Shown: one piece after another, positions 41,307 to 54,098 of the stretch
Layout: the number at the start of each line of letters is the position of its first letter
Position numbering within the stretch: position 1 is the stretch's first letter
Assembly (NCBI GenBank): GCA_964020975.1
Contig: OZ026628.1
Coordinates: 60,338,925-60,402,924 of the forward strand
Source: Hermodice carunculata
Lineage: Eukaryota; Annelida; Polychaeta; Eunicida; Amphinomidae
Length of the DNA stretch: 64,000 bases
Direction: 5' to 3'
The notes under the pieces: model-generated
Told to the model about the DNA's origin: nothing
Database searches by the model: none
Seen by the model: only the letters and a program-made list of their open reading frames with translations
Made by a program: the position numbers and the translations under genes

Positions 41307-41385
41307 ATAAATCAAATTGGCACAAACAGCAGAGAGGTGGTAGAAAATATAAAGATATGATGAATATATGAAAGAACGAACAGAC

Positions 41386-41490
41386 AGACAGGTAGGCAGG
41401 CAGGCAGACAAGCTGGTAGGTAGGTAGGTAGGTAGGTAGGTAGGTAGGGAGGGAGGGAGGGAGGGAGGGAGGTACTTACGTACGTACGTA
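41386..41490. repeat. Mixed tetranucleotide repeats
   Basis: CAGG, then GGTA, then GGGA, then TACG repeats follow one another in about 100 bases. They are successive variants of one four-base period. Confidence 0.85.
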
Positions 41491-41819
41491 GGGCAGACAA
41501 GTAGGCAGGTACATGTACTCTTAAATATTTATAGCAAGCTGCACATAATTTCAAAATGTGACATGGTAGGAACTTGATATTCGATACATGACACTGGCAA
41601 TGAATCAGCAGAACACAAATGCAAGCAGAAGTGTATCTAACCGACAAAATTCCGTTAAACCCTACTGTGTCAAGTTTTGACTAACACAACATAGTTCTTC
41701 TGCGCGCTTTTGGGCCATTGCCGTAAGGTGCGCCGACGACAGCTGATGGCCAAGGCCATTTTTATAGTCTCAGCAACTGTGAACGTGCTAACACTCTTAG
41801 CCGACCAGAGCTTGATCGG

Positions 41820-42000
41820 GCTTCTTTTTGGTTTTTTTCCCCTTTTTGTTTTTTGTTTTTGTTTTTCTTTGTTTGTTTTTTTCTTCTTTTTTTTGTTTTT
41901 GTTTGTTTTTGTTATTTTTCCTTTTTCCTTTTTCCTTTTTTGTTTTGTTTTGTTTGTTTTGTTTTGATTTGTTTGTTTTGTTTTGTTTTTGTTTTTTTGT
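41820..42000. repeat. T-rich (TTTTG)n-like tract
   Basis: About 180 bases of T runs broken by G or C. Phe/Leu-rich frames through it are artefacts. Confidence 0.85.
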
Positions 42001-43279
42001 CCCACGAAGGAAACATTATCCCACAAAATTTATGAAATAAAACGGATGTCATTTCACAAGTGCAGAGGAGCTCGTGAAACTAGCCAGATGCGGTTCTCTA
42101 TTGGCCAACACAGACTGCACCACCACAGAAGGTTTACGTCTTCAAATGGCGTCCTTGTTGGACGAAAACAGCATTATGTTTACATTTCCTGTTTCCGTTA
42201 CACTGTCTTGTTACACTCCCCATTGCTAAGCTACAGAGGCACCATTGTGAAATCTCGCTTTGTTATGATTTGAACATGGCAACACCTGACAAAGAAGGAA
42301 CAAAATGGTGCTCATATTTCACATGAAGATTCCAACCGCTCTGCATAGTGGCTTCAACCTTTCCCGTGTTCACCTGAATAGCAGCATTTGAGACCATTGG
42401 TTCGACTTGTGGTTTTTTTTTTTGTTTTTTTTTTGTAACCTTTTAAAAGTGCTGGAAACAGTATAACCTTTAATAGTTATATTCCATCTGACATTAAATC
42501 AGTGAACGAGTTTTCAGAATCATACATTAAATCGCACATTTCAGACTCAATTGAGCATGATAAAGACCAGCTCTTCTGCTTCATTTTCTGCAAAAGGTTC
42601 ATTTTGTGTGGTAGTAGCCTAATTGTGAATCTTTGTGAGGCCTATATTCAGACCTTTGTGAGAATACAAGTTACTTGACTTTTGATGTTTCAGGGCAAAA
42701 GTAATGCAATCGCGGCAATGTGAATGGCGTTCCATCGTGCATTTCATTTGCTGACTCGGGATGGGCTCTTTTATGAGTTGTACACATTACCTGGCAAATG
42801 ACACAGGGAGGAACATAGCACAGTATCGGCCTTCCCTTCAAGATGGCCCCACTGAATATAGTACCAGAGCTTGCTATATGCACAATACGGAGATGCCAAA
42901 CGTCCCTCATTATCAGTCCCTGAAATTAGCAGACGTTTTGACGAATTGACGGTGTCTGTCCCGCATGGAATCTGAACATTTTCTCTCACTACAAATACAG
43001 CTCTTTCTGTTTTCTTTTAACACCGCTCCTGCAAAATTCCCTCATAGGCCAATCTTGCCTAGCCTGCTGAACGAAAACGTTACATGGGTTGAAATCACGG
43101 TGCGTGTCTGCTCAGGAGGACGAAGTTGGTAGTTTGGATAAAATTTGTGTTGTTGTTTTTTTTAAACGCATGTACATTTTATCCCCAATACTTTTGATAA
43201 ACCATTTGTTATTCCTTCAGATTCTGACTGTATCCCTGTTCGTCTTTCCAACAAAACCCAAGAAGAATAGTAGAAGTTC
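42001..43279. other. Intergenic, nothing recognised
   Basis: No convincing gene. The 3' terminal exon of the Kazal gene, if it lies left of the LINE, was searched for here by eye without success. Confidence 0.45.
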
Positions 43280-43327
43280 GACTGTACACATGCCCCAAAC
43301 TCATTATCTTACAAGGATAGTACTAAT

Positions 43328-44045
43328 CTTAATATACCTGGTTTCCACCCAATAATACGCCGTGATCGCGCTAGTGGTCACGGCGGTGGGGTAGCGCTTT
43401 ATGCATCCCGAACTTGAGTCGTGAAAAGACGTACCGACTTAGAGATTACAGCTCTTGAAATTTTGTGGGTGGAAGTTCGGCTCCACAACAACTGTTTTTT
43501 ATTAGTAGCTGTCTATAGGCCTCCAAATTTAGGGATATCTTTTGGGGGTGACTTACAGACTAATGTAGACCAAGCTGTTAGCTCTGGTACAGAAAATATT
43601 GTAATTATGGGTGACTTTAATGCAGATCCCAAAACTCATCATGGAGTTCATTTGACAAGCTTTGGTCTCCACAATAACTTTACCATTCACATAAAGGATC
43701 CCACCAGAATAACCCAACATACTTCAACATGTCTAGACCAAATATTAAGCAACATTCCACAATATGTGCGAGACACTTCTGTATTGCCTCCAGTGGCTCA
43801 AAACGATCACTGTTCTGTGTCTGCGAACTTACTTTTTCGAGTTAAAACGGACAGGTCATACGCAAGGTTTATATGGCAGTACTCAAAAGCTGATTTTGAC
43901 TATTTCAGGGAAAAGTTAAGTGAAGTTAACTGGCATGCCTGCTTTGACTCTCTTGACGTCGATGTGGCCTATCATGCTTGGACTACGAACTTTTTTGATG
44001 TTTGCCCGACATTGTATACCGAACAAAAGTGGCTGGATAAGAAAA
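43328..44045 (+). pseudogene. LINE endonuclease domain
   Basis: The frame reads NIPGFHPIIRRDRASGHGGG, VALYAS, then after a stop VAVYRPPN, IVIMGDFNAD and QNDHCSVSA. GDFN supplies the metal/phosphate-binding Asp and Asn and NDH the catalytic Asp-His pair of APE-like endonucleases. The domain normally starts ~90 residues earlier with an N..S/ALTETWL block, which I do not see. It nicks target DNA for integration. The frame ends at KKK, and a shifted frame continues as DSPWYTSKLRTQKRKL, a typical inter-domain link. Confidence 0.85.
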
Positions 44046-44274
44046 AATGATTCCCCCTGGTACACATCTAAACTGCGGACTCAAAAACGGAAATTACATA
44101 GGATCCACAGGAAGGCGAAGGCTTCAAATTAACCCCCCCCCCCATATTTGGAAGTATTTTCGAGAGCTACGAAATCAATACATAAGCGATTTAAGGAAAG
44201 TTGAAGACGAGTACCATGATAAACAATGTAACCTTGTAAACGATGGGCAATTTAAAAGCAAGAAATGGTGAAAA

Positions 44275-46306
44275 ATGGTTAAGTACTTCATGTCTGGTAA
44301 TTCTAACAGTTCGATACCTTCCATACTATCAAACAGTTTGGTTCTGTCTGATAGTGCATCCAAAGCTGAAGCCTTTAATAAATATTTTCTCAAACATTCA
44401 GACGTTGACTCATCCACTTTTACCCTACCTAGCGAAGGTCAAGACCCGCCAAATCTACTGGAAGTCATTGTACTAGACGAAGATAGTGTCTTTGACATCT
44501 TGAAATCCCTGGATACTGATAAGGCATGTGGACCGGACGGTATTAGCCCCCTGCTTTTAAGGGAGGCAGCCCCCAGTATAACATCTTCCCTTACGAAATT
44601 ACTGAACATGTCTCTTTCTAACTGTAAGTTTCCAACCGAATGGAAGAAAGTACAGTCATGTAACACCAATTCACAAAACTGGTGCGGCAGAATTGTGCAA
44701 CAATTACAGACCCATCTCTTTAATAAGTTCTGTAGGGAAGGTATTTGAACGTGCAGTGTTCAAGCATATTTTCAATTTTCTACGTGACAATTTTATACTG
44801 TCTGAAAATCAATCCGGCTTTCTACCCCGTGACGGAACTGTCAATCAACTTGTTTATCTTTACCATGAATTTTCAAAAGCGGTCGATCTCCAGAAGAACC
44901 TACGTGTAATATTCTGTGATATTACCAAAGCCTTTGACAGGGTACATCATCCAGGGTTAATACCCAAACTTAAGGTCCACTTATTTCTGGGTTGGAGGAT
45001 TATCTTCACGCAAGAACACAAAGAGAAGTCATCCGGGGGTCAGGCTTCATCTTGGGGGAGAGTCAAAGCAGGGGTCCCGCAAGGTTCAGTTTTGGGGCCA
45101 TTACTATTTCTCGTGTATGTTAATGATATTGTGGAGATTGTCAGATCATAAATACGTCTTTTTGCTGACGATACGACTCTTTATATTACAGTTGACAATC
45201 CGATTGAAGCAGCTGATACACTAAATCACGACTTGGAATCAATATCCCAATGGTCAGATCAATGGCTTGTCTCCTTTAATCCTAAAAAAACCGAATCTCT
45301 GATAGTAAGTAGAAAAAGCACTCCTGTAGACCATCCTAATTTGATTTTTAACAACAATACTCTTCACAATGTAGAGGTACATAAACATCTTGGCCTTTGG
45401 CTTTCCGCAAATCTTTCATGGTCATCCCACATCAATAATATTATTGCAAAATCAAAGAAGCTTGTTGGTGTTCTTAAACGCCTACAGTACAAACTGAACA
45501 GAAAAACTCTTGAATCTCTTTACTTCTCTGTTGTACGTCCTTGCCTGGAGTATGCTAGTGTGGTCTGGGATGGATGCACAAAACCCGACAGGGACCGACT
45601 TGAAACTGTTCAGCTGGCCGCAGCCCGTGGGGTGACCGGGGCTTTTGCCCACACCGGTCTCCAACGTATAAACGAGGAGACTGGCTGGGAAAAATTATCA
45701 GAGCGTAGAAGAAAGCAAAAATTGGTACTTCTGTTCAAAATTGTTAACGGGATAGCCCCAGCATATCTTTCCAGATTATTACCGGGAACAGTTTCCACAC
45801 GGACTAAGCAAATACGAACAATTGCGGCCAAGAAAACTATATTTTATAATTCCTTTTTGCCGTCAACTATACGCGAATGGAACTTATTGCCCCGATCAGT
45901 AAGGACCATTGAGCATCTAGACGATTTTAAACGAGAGCTTAACAGAAACAGTCCAAAACGTTATGAATTGTACTATTTTGGAGAAAGGAAAATTGCCATA
46001 ATTCATTCTAGAATGAGAATGGGCTGCAGCCAGCTGAACAGCGACTTGTACAAAATAGGTGTTGTAGAGTCTCCAGCATGCTCATGCGGAGCCAGTCAAG
46101 AATCTATTCACCATTTTTTCTTTGAATATGATAAATATGTAACCCTACGAAACAAATTGCAGTGTAAAGCACTCACTCTTGGTAATTCCAACTTGAAAAC
46201 ATTATTATTCGGAATAGAAAGAAGAGGATTTTCAAAAAGTCAAAATGTGGAAATTTTTGAAGCAGTACATAAGTACATAAAATTATCTGGCAGATTTAAA
46301 ACGTGA
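44275..46306 (+). pseudogene. LINE reverse transcriptase and C-terminal region
   Basis: KACGPDGISPLLLREA opens the RT domain (about 44521). NNYRPISLISSVGKVFER, then ENQSGF and ITKAFDRVHH follow after a frameshift. VPQGSVLGPLLF (about 45080) is RT block 4, and the catalytic FADD sits at 45161-45172, just after an in-frame stop at 45149. The post-RT part reads HLGLWLSANLSWSSHI, YFSVVRPCLEYASVVWDG and CSCGASQESIHHFFFE. The last 357 codons (45233-46306) are uninterrupted. The reading frame from 44693 to 46306 is mostly one frame with one stop and a pair of compensating shifts near 44985-45040. Confidence 0.9.
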
Positions 46307-46525
46307 TCCTATTTGGTAACTGTGTTCATGGAGTATGACTCTTTCTATTTGTACCAATGCTCACGCATCATTTCTTTTCCATTCCGCTTTCATAATGGTG
46401 GTCCTGTGCGTGACCTATCTGTGAATTAGTGTTTACAATATCTATGTAGTCTTGTCTTCTTTGTACAAGAGGCCCTCATATAGGCTGGTGAGCCTGTCGG
46501 CCAATTGTGTTAATAAAATATGTAT

Positions 46526-47004
46526 AAACCAAACTTATTATCAAGTAATGCAAATGCATAAGTCTAGAGGTTCGTCACACAATACATCCAATTTTGTCAC
46601 AGTCCATTTTGGTCAAAATATTCAAAAGGACGCGCAGATGTTTAAAGTATTTTATTGGTAAAATATCAAGTAACAGCGAAGAATACTGGCCGCGAAGTCG
46701 TTTTTTCTTGCATTCTATCAACTGCAGCAACCTTGTCCTTTTCCTTGTGCTCTTGCGCATGCACCACATTCTGTCATCTGCCTCGTACAACCAATCACCA
46801 GCTGCAGAGAGATTCCTCATATATTCATCTAACAGTTAGTGCCAGGTCCAACCCCACTGAATCGGAAAAAGAAAATACCAGAAGCATTAGAGCTCTTAGC
46901 ACTAGACTATAAAAGGTAAATGTTCCATTGGAACAGTGGCACGTGGTCAAGGGCAAGTTTAATACCCGGACTTGAGACACGAATTTTATCTTTGCACCTA
47001 AATA
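46526..47004. other. Spacer between LINE and microsatellite
   Basis: No gene recognised; it lies 3' of the last Kazal exon found and could hold its 3' UTR or terminal exon. Confidence 0.4.
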
Positions 47005-47091
47005 TGCATGTATGTATGTATGTATGTATGTATGTATGTATGTATGTATGTATGTATGTATGTATGTATGTATGTATGTATGTATGTATGT
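47005..47091. repeat. (ATGT)n microsatellite
   Basis: About 21 perfect units, followed by a short GGTA-type extension. Confidence 0.95.
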
Positions 47092-47396
47092 AGGTTGGCA
47101 GGTAGGTAGGTATGTAGGTAAGTAGGATGTACAAATGAAGTCATATTGGAATGATACGCACAGTAGAAAATTTAAAGGAAAGGGCGCTGCTGGCCATTGT
47201 GATCCTTTTTTGCAAAGTGTGCATATTATTTTGCCTATGGTCACGGGGGTTTTTTTTGGGGGGGGTTGTTTTCGATTTTTGTTTTTTGTTTGTTTGTTTG
47301 TTGTTTGTTTTGTTTTTTCTTTGGAGCTGGTGGGGTGGGTGGCGTGTTTCTTTAAAATGCTCAGCATGAACGTGTTCAAGGTTGTTGACTACTTAC

Positions 47397-47543
47397 GCGC
47401 ACTTTCTGAAACAGTCATTGGGATATCTCTTGCCATCATCGCCACATACGGGGTTTTCTATGTAAGGACATCCGCATAGAGGTTCATCTCTTTTACCTGG
47501 TCTTCCTCTTGCACACGGCCCCCGGTGCCGCAGAAGAACACGC
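47397..47543 (-). CDS. Kazal-type protease inhibitor, exon K6 (most 3' found)
   Basis: This 147-nt exon has a 3' splice site (TTTGATGCAG before 47543) and a GTAAGT donor (47391-47396), and is phase 2 at both ends. It encodes RVLLRHRGPC, which gives the sixth Cys of the preceding domain, a linker ARGRPGKRDEPL, and then CGCPYIENPVC, GDDGKRYPND and CFRKC. This fits C1-x1-C2-x7-C3-x10-C4-x3-C5 of invertebrate Kazal domains. The linker is three residues longer than in K2-K5, which exactly explains 147 instead of 138 nt. The P1 residue by position is Tyr, suggesting a chymotrypsin-like target. It lies 3846 bp downstream of K5. The exon bearing its own sixth Cys and the stop was not found. Secretion is inferred from the family. 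Confidence 0.88.
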
Positions 47544-47829
47544 CTGCATCAAACAACATATATACACAAAATGAGGGCTTGCTGACCCGCTCTGCAACAC
47601 TTGTAAACACAGCCGTATCAAAATATTTGGACTCCGGGAGCATCGATGCAGTATGCTGCAGGAGGTGTTTTCGCAGCTCCGGGTGTCCCCATTTTCATAC
47701 GCCTGGGCTTGTAGACCTACTCGTCAGTCGCTGGTCCTATCCACTCATTGTTCTACAGCAAATGAGTAAACCTTCTCGAGATGATTCGACATCTTTTTGC
47801 GGCACAATGGGACGAGAGCGCGACAAGAC

Positions 47830-47860
<31 letters not shown>

Positions 47861-47889
47861 CTTCTTCTTCTTCTTCTTCTTCTTCTTCT

Positions 47890-47936
<47 letters not shown>

Positions 47937-48239
47937 TTTTTCTTTTTCTTTTTCTTCTTCTTCTTCTTCTTCTTCTTCTTTTGTGATTAGTGGGTTATCA
48001 TTATTGATGTCAAAGAGACATAGGCCAGTTGCTGGTTATTTTAGTGGGAAACTGTTGCATGCCGTTTTGTGGACGGCAGCTCCTTCATACATATACCTTT
48101 TACCCCAATGACGTGTTTGTAGGGCCATTACAATGCTTCGTATTCCACAGGTAGTCGTCTCCCAAATATGTCAAATTCAACCGAGACCAGCAGCCCGTAA
48201 CCATGGTTCCAGTAAGACCAATGTAACAAGAGCATGCAG
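47544..48239. other. Intron K5-K6, unduplicated part
   Basis: Contains a (CTT)n array at 47831-47983. No coding sequence was recognised. Confidence 0.6.
47831..47983. repeat. (CTT)n microsatellite
   Basis: About 150 bases of CTT with a few TTTTTC interruptions, in the intron between K6 and K5. Confidence 0.95.
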
Positions 48240-49639
48240 GAATGCAATTATTTGCAATTTGCGTTAGGATGCGCCAGGTCTTGCAGTATGTTTCAAATTC
48301 TAGCATTCACGGAAACAACTACGGCTTACGCCTACGGTATATCCAAATCAGAACAAACAGCTGATTTTCCCTTCCCATGTGTGTGGTCTAAAGGTTGCTA
48401 AACATAACTTTGCATAAATGAATAGGTTTCAATTTCAGAACTCCTAGCCCACAGAAACCTCCTGGCGACCTTTCAGGGGCAGTTATTTATGTTTCTATAC
48501 ATCGTCATCAATACACATGTTTATGATATTCTTTATTTCAGGTCGTAACCGTTATGTAACAATGGTAAGAATTTTCCTGTGGCTGCCTGATTTTCTGCTT
48601 CCATATTAGCAGCAGAGGTACAATGGAATTGAATTCCGTACACCGGATTATTGGGAGCTGGCCGTTGACTGTCACAAATAGTGGCACATGACTGACAAAC
48701 ATGAAAGGCCAGCCGCCCGCTGGTCGTGGCAGCTGCGAGGATGAATGTGGAAGCTATTCAAAAAAAGTACTATCTCGATCGTTAAGGGATAAAACACTTC
48801 GCAATATACAGTCGCCATAGTTCCCTTGAAAATATACTAAGTAACCGGCGGTTCCTGCTACCCGAAAGTGCAGCGCGACGATCGCACACATGGGCACTGA
48901 TGACCTTTGGCCCAGTTACTTTTGATCAGTGGGACAGGCTTAACAGCAGTGCTTTCATCGTCACAATACCGCAAGTGGAAAGTTCCAGAAAGTTATGCCT
49001 TTCATCCATGGATATTTCTGAAGATTGTACAGTTTCCTTGACCCTGTTACTTGGCAATGGCAAACAGGCATTTTTTTCCTTCTAGCCGCAATACACAGTT
49101 GAAAATTTTAGGACCAATTGAGAGGTGTGAGCTACTCTATGCTTTGGCAATGGAAATAATGGCGGCTCTGGGATAGCTGTCCCGACAACCGCTAAGGACA
49201 CTGTGTAACGATAGTTGTGCTGCAGCGATTAGCGCCAGAATTTAGTATTTTTCAAGGGGAGTATTGGACATACACATTGCAGCAGCAAGCTAACTCAACC
49301 TGTCAACGACTGTTCAACCATAGACCTGCGTATGGAACAGCATCGGTCCTTGTTTGTCCATCTTTTTCAACCATTTTTTCCATAAATTGAATCAAAATGG
49401 TTAAACACACTAAAGCTTTGATACAATATTACTTTGTAACAACATAACCAGACCGGCATTGTCACTGTGACATTCGATTGATAATTATGTGATACATTAT
49501 GACAGTCGTATAATTACTAAACCTATATTTTGCTGCAGTGCAAGCTTTTAAAATCACAATGATCACACTGAAGATTAATTTTTAAATACTGTAAATAATA
49601 ATAGTAATAATAAAAACAACAACAACAACAATAACATTA

Positions 49640-49924
49640 ACGATAATAATAGTAATAATGAATCACTGTCTTGGTTTTATGAGTAATGCCTAATATAGCC
49701 AGTTCCATGAATCCTTCCAGTGTCAGGTGATGGGACTGCATTTCGCAATAACAGAAGTTTTTTCTTGCCAAACCTTTCCTAAACATCGCAGTATCTAACA
49801 AATCAAAGTCACTTTTAAAAAAGTGTTTGCTACACAGGTTAGATCGATTCCAAGAGCCTAGTCGCTTCTCCCTGTAAATCTTGACTGCCCGGGTCCACGC
49901 TCTCTGTAATTTCAGGTCTTTGGG
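49640..49924 (-). pseudogene. THAP zinc-finger-like fragment (unit 1)
   Basis: The minus strand from 49924 is open for about 95 codons: SPKDLKLQRAWTRAVKIYRE, then RLGSWNRSNLCSKHFFKSDF and DLLDTAMFRKGL. THAP domains (C2CH zinc fingers of DNA-binding proteins and P-element transposases) have F.FP.D..L...W...+, then S..CS.HF...DF. The W, the CxxH pair and the DF are all present. The N-terminal CxxC half is not clear: MGRCVVN lies upstream in another frame (about 49985). In unit 2 a CAG acceptor precedes the fragment, here it is lost. It could be a captured transposase piece or a decayed THAP exon; it is unlikely to belong to the Kazal transcript. Confidence 0.5.
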
Positions 49925-51389
49925 GGAATAAAAACAAGCTGAACAAATTTGTATTGATTAAATTAACAACACACCTGCCCATCCTGGCCGGGAACAGGGA
50001 CGAAAATGAATATTTCAACATGTATTTTCAATCCTGTTGATGAAGGGTGAATAAAATATGTTTGAACCAAGTGACACTTCACAACCATGGCTTGTTGGCA
50101 TGGTCAGGTGTTTCCTGCCAGCCAGCGGTGTTGAGTCTGCGATGTCACTAGCCTTTCACACCTTGTGGGTGTCGCAAATGAAAGGAAAACGACGATTGGA
50201 GGTGCAGTGAGTTTTTAAAATTAAAAATGTGAATAAAAGAATTATTTTCACATCCATTTTCTCAAAGAGCGCTGTATGGTGACAACAACCCATGAGCAAA
50301 CCATGTATCAAATTTGAAGGTGGTTAATTAAGTAAACCTTTAAAATACACAGAGTCATCAGATTAACAACTATGAAAATGATTCACTCCACTCCATGGTG
50401 GGAAACACATTTGCCTCATATTTAAGGCTTTTCAATATCAAAGTCCACGCTTGTTGTTGCTGGCATAGTCATTTCTACTAGTCCTGGAAGTTAGCACCTC
50501 AGATGGCAGCACTTGCTGGTGTTCCATAAATTTAGATATTTGATATTCAACAAAAGCTTCAAATGTATTTCTTTTTAGGGAAATTAATAAAATTATGCAA
50601 ATGAGAACCATCAATGCTGCCCTATGGGATCCCAAACTGGTCTATTAGCCTGAATACCCCGAGCTGGTAAACACAACATTGTGCCTGGCCTGATGTTGTG
50701 TCAAAAAGTCATGCCTGTACATCAAACTTGCACTCTAACAGAAATTGCTAACAAAACTATCATCAAAAAAGAACTTTGCATAGCTGGTGAGTGAGTTACT
50801 ATTTTTCTCTCACGACGGATTGTTGCTGGTCGGGAAAATCAGAGTGACCGCAGGTCATGAGCGATTTTCCACACTAACAACATTCCAGAGATAGAGAAAA
50901 ATTGTAACTGACTCTCCAGCCATGCAAGATTTTGTTCATACTATGTTTGATTGGGTATCCATCGCAAGAAATTTGCCCTAGCTCTACTTTCAATGCCGGC
51001 ATGGTGTGTGTGCCTGTTTATGTATGGCACAGTTATTCGGCCTTACATGTGACTTATACTGAAACATCACTTGGCACATTTCATGTTGTATAAATGTCAA
51101 TGCATCACGTCACTGATCCAGGCACATCGCAATTTACTTGTAACAATGCTTAGGTCATGTGATCTTCAGTGAGTTATTTCTTTAAATGTTACCTTAGAAA
51201 ATGATATCTACCCTTAAACATGGAGTAAAAAATATCTCAATGTTTCTGTGGCTGCATAAGTTCGAAACAGACAGTGACAGGTATGACCAAGGAGGGTGTA
51301 AAACTTTGTTTATTGATTTTTTAGACATTTGAATTTGAGATAAATATTATCGATATTCTGTGCAAAAAAATTGTTCAAATTGTACTTAC

Positions 51390-51527
51390 GCACACACCCG
51401 TTTACACTCGTTCTCGTAAGTGACTCCATCAGTGCCACACACTTGGCGTCCGCCTGGTGCACACCCGCAAAGTGGCGGCAGGTCCCGCTTGCTGCTGCAT
51501 GCGCCTCGATGTTTTAGTACAGCAGAA
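51390..51527 (-). CDS. Kazal-type protease inhibitor, exon K5
   Basis: This 138-nt exon runs from a TTTTTCTGCTGTAG acceptor to a GTAAGT donor (51384-51389), phase 2 at both ends. It encodes SAVLKHRGAC (sixth Cys of the previous domain), linker SSKRDLPPL, then CGCAPGGRQVC, GTDGVTYENE and CKRVC (Cys 1-5 of the next). The split means each domain is completed only when exons are joined; C5-x10-C6 is kept at each junction I can reconstruct. The residue at P1 is Pro, unusual for a canonical inhibitor loop. It differs from K4 at about 11 of 138 bases. The two residues after C4 (KR here) vary among K3-K5. Confidence 0.9.
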
Positions 51528-53643
51528 CTACAGCAGAAAAATATTGATTGGTCAACTTTCATCTTGACTGTATTTGCATTAGCAATGTCCTCTGAAAAAA
51601 GACTTAAGCCATAAACTTAGGTCGCATCGAAAAATATTAAACCATGTCTGTTTGCCAACGAAATATTAGTTTTTACTGGAATTCTTCAGTTGTTTCGTCT
51701 TTATTTCTTATTTCTTTACCACCAAATTTTGTCTTGAGTTTTTTCTCGGAAAACATAATAAAAAGAAAATACAAGCAACGGCTAAATCTATATACCGGAT
51801 TTGGTAGAGCAAATACGCATAGGATTATGCAAATTATATGCAAATGAAATGTTCAGTATCTCATATCTTCCAAGGTATAACAGATAAACACGATATACAA
51901 CCATGACCTGTATGTTTGTAACCATTCCGTAAACCCGTCAATGTGTCAGCCAATTCACAGTTTTTATTTTTTTGCTAATCATAGCCATTTAAAATTTAAG
52001 TTTTTGATATCTTGAACAGCTTTGAGGTCATGGATGGTGCAATTTCGAATTTTATTACAGGTTTGTGAATGTGGTCTGATGGCGATGAAGAAGAATTAAT
52101 AATAAAGGCTAAAGCAGATGAGGAAAAGTTCATTCAGTTTTACACACATGAGGGAACGCCCAGAGCCCTACCAATATCAGCACTGCAGCTAACGCAGCTG
52201 TGGAACAGCTAGGAGATCCCAACTTGCCATCTGGGCAATGATAATTCGTTGCAAGACTTATTTCCAATACCAAAATAGTAGCTTTCTCTTAACAAGAACA
52301 TGTTTGAATGTAATTAGTTGGAATATGCGTCAGGATGGGCTAGGTTTTGTAGTGTTTCAAATTCTAGCATTCAAGGAAACAGCTAAGGCATACGCCTAAG
52401 GTATATCAAAATCTAAACAAACAGCTGATTTCCTCTTCCCAGGTGTGTGGTCTAAGGGTTATTAAATATAAATTTGTTTCAATTTCAGAACTTCTACCCA
52501 GCAATAACCTCCTCACGACCTTTGGGAACAGTCATTTATGTTTCTAAATACATCGTCCTCAGTACACGTGTTTATGATATCCTTTATTTCCAATCGTATC
52601 CATTATGTAACAATGATAAATATTTTCCTGTGACTGACTTAATTTCAGCTTCCATACTAGCGAGAAAGGTACAATGAAATGGAATTTTGTACGCTGGATT
52701 ATTAGTAGATGGCCGTGGACTGTCACAAACTGTGGCACATGACTGAAAAAGATGAAAGGCCAGTTGCCCACTGGTCTTGGCAGCTGGGAAGATGAGGTGT
52801 GAATGTGGTAGTTATTCAAAAAAAGTATCATCTGGCCAGGGGATAAAACACCACGCATTGTACAGTAGTTATAGTTCCCTTCAAAAATACTGAGTACTGG
52901 CGGTTCCTGCTATCCAAACGTGTGGCGCGATGCTCACACGCATGGGCACTGATGACTTTTGGCCCAGTTACTGTTGATCAGTGGGGCACACTTAACAGGG
53001 GCGCTTTCATTGCCCCGATACCGCAATTGGAAAGCTCCAGAAAGTTAGGCATTTCACCCATGGATATTTCTGAAGATTATTTAGTTTCTTTAGGCCGGGT
53101 ACTGCACAGTGGCAAACAGGCTTTTTTTTTTCTTCTAGCGGCAATACACAGTTGAAAACTTTGGGATCAATTCAGAGGTGTGAGCTACTCTATGCTGTGG
53201 CAATGGAAACTATGGGGGCTCTGGGATAGCTGTCCCACCTGCCCCTAAGGACACTGTGTAACGATAGTTGCACTGCAGTGACTAGCGCCAGTACTTAGTA
53301 TTTCTCAAGGGAACTATTGGGCATACACATTGCAGTAGCAAGCTAACTCAACCTGTTAAAAATTGTTCAACCCTAGACCTGGGTATGGTACAACATCTGT
53401 CCTTGTTTCTCTGTCTTTTCCAACCATTTTTTCCATTAATTGAATCAAATGGTTAAGGACACTAAAGTTTTGTTACAATGTTACTTTGTAACAACATCCC
53501 AGACCGGTGTTGTCAATGTGACATTTGATTGATAATTATATGATACATTGTAACAGTCGTATAATTACTAAACCTAGATTTTGGATGTAGGACAACCTTT
53601 AAAATCACAATGATCATACTGATGATTAATTTTTAAATACTGT

Positions 53644-53815
<172 letters not shown>

Positions 53816-53954
53816 AATGAATCACTGTCTTGGTTTTATGAGTAATGCCTAATATATCCAATTGCATGAATCCTTTCAGTGTGTAGCAATGGGACTGCAT
53901 TTCGCAACAACATTAGTTTTTTTCTTGCCAAACCTATCCTAAACATTGCCATAT

Positions 53955-54098
53955 CTGACAAACAAAGTGCCTCTCCACAAAGTGTTCACTACACAGGTTA
54001 GATCGGTTCCTAGGGCCTTGCCATTTCTCCCTGTAAATCTTGATTGCCTGGGTCCATGCTTTCTGTAATTTCAGGTCTTTGGGGGACTGTAAACAAAC
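53955..54098 (-). pseudogene. THAP zinc-finger-like fragment (unit 2)
   Basis: Paralogue of 49640-49924. It reads SPKDLKLQKAWTQAIKIYRE, then GPRNRSNLCSEHFVERHF, after which a one-base deletion relative to unit 1 shifts the frame. A TTGTTTACAG acceptor-like sequence directly precedes the SPKD block, suggesting the fragment once began as an exon. An upstream ATG frame (MMGRCVV, about 54145) could represent the N-terminal CxxC half. It is probably dead. Confidence 0.5.

Larger units (their letters stand above)
43280..46525 (+). mobile_element. APE-type LINE (CR1/jockey-like), nearly full second ORF, broken
   Basis: This non-LTR retrotransposon copies itself by target-primed reverse transcription. 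It has, in order, an apurinic-type endonuclease, a reverse transcriptase, a post-RT region and a C-terminal CxC..H zinc-knuckle-like block, then a 3' UTR with AATAAAA near 46513. The left boundary is uncertain because the N-terminal ~90 residues of the endonuclease are missing or unrecognisable. I count roughly seven or more breaks, including a stop before the endonuclease frame, frameshifts near 44040, 44135 (a C run), 44655 and 44985-45040, and stops at about 44271 and 45149. It is therefore not autonomous. It sits 3' of, and antisense to, the Kazal gene. Confidence 0.9.
48240..52320 (-). repeat. Kazal intron-exon tandem unit 1
   Basis: About 4.08 kb, starting near GCGTTAGGATGCGCCAGG (48261). 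Its landmarks recur in the same order in unit 2: CAGCTGATTTTCC, a GGGATAAAACAC phrase (48787), ATGGGCACTGATGACC (48891), a THAP-like fragment, ATGAAGG(G/A)TGAATAAAAT, and the Kazal exon K5 (51390). By eye the units are roughly 10% different. Orientation follows the gene (minus). Confidence 0.85.

Noticed and set aside
42671-42989. Overlapping 72-79 codon minus-strand frames as the missing 3' Kazal exon
   Set aside because: The Cys spacing does not fit, and no acceptor in phase 2 was found.
48900-49085. Similar plus-strand frames starting MTFGPVT in three Kazal units (also 52922-53155, 56038-56235)
   Set aside because: They are conserved only as part of the duplicated intron. Differences among them are mostly amino-acid changing, and the lengths and ends differ.
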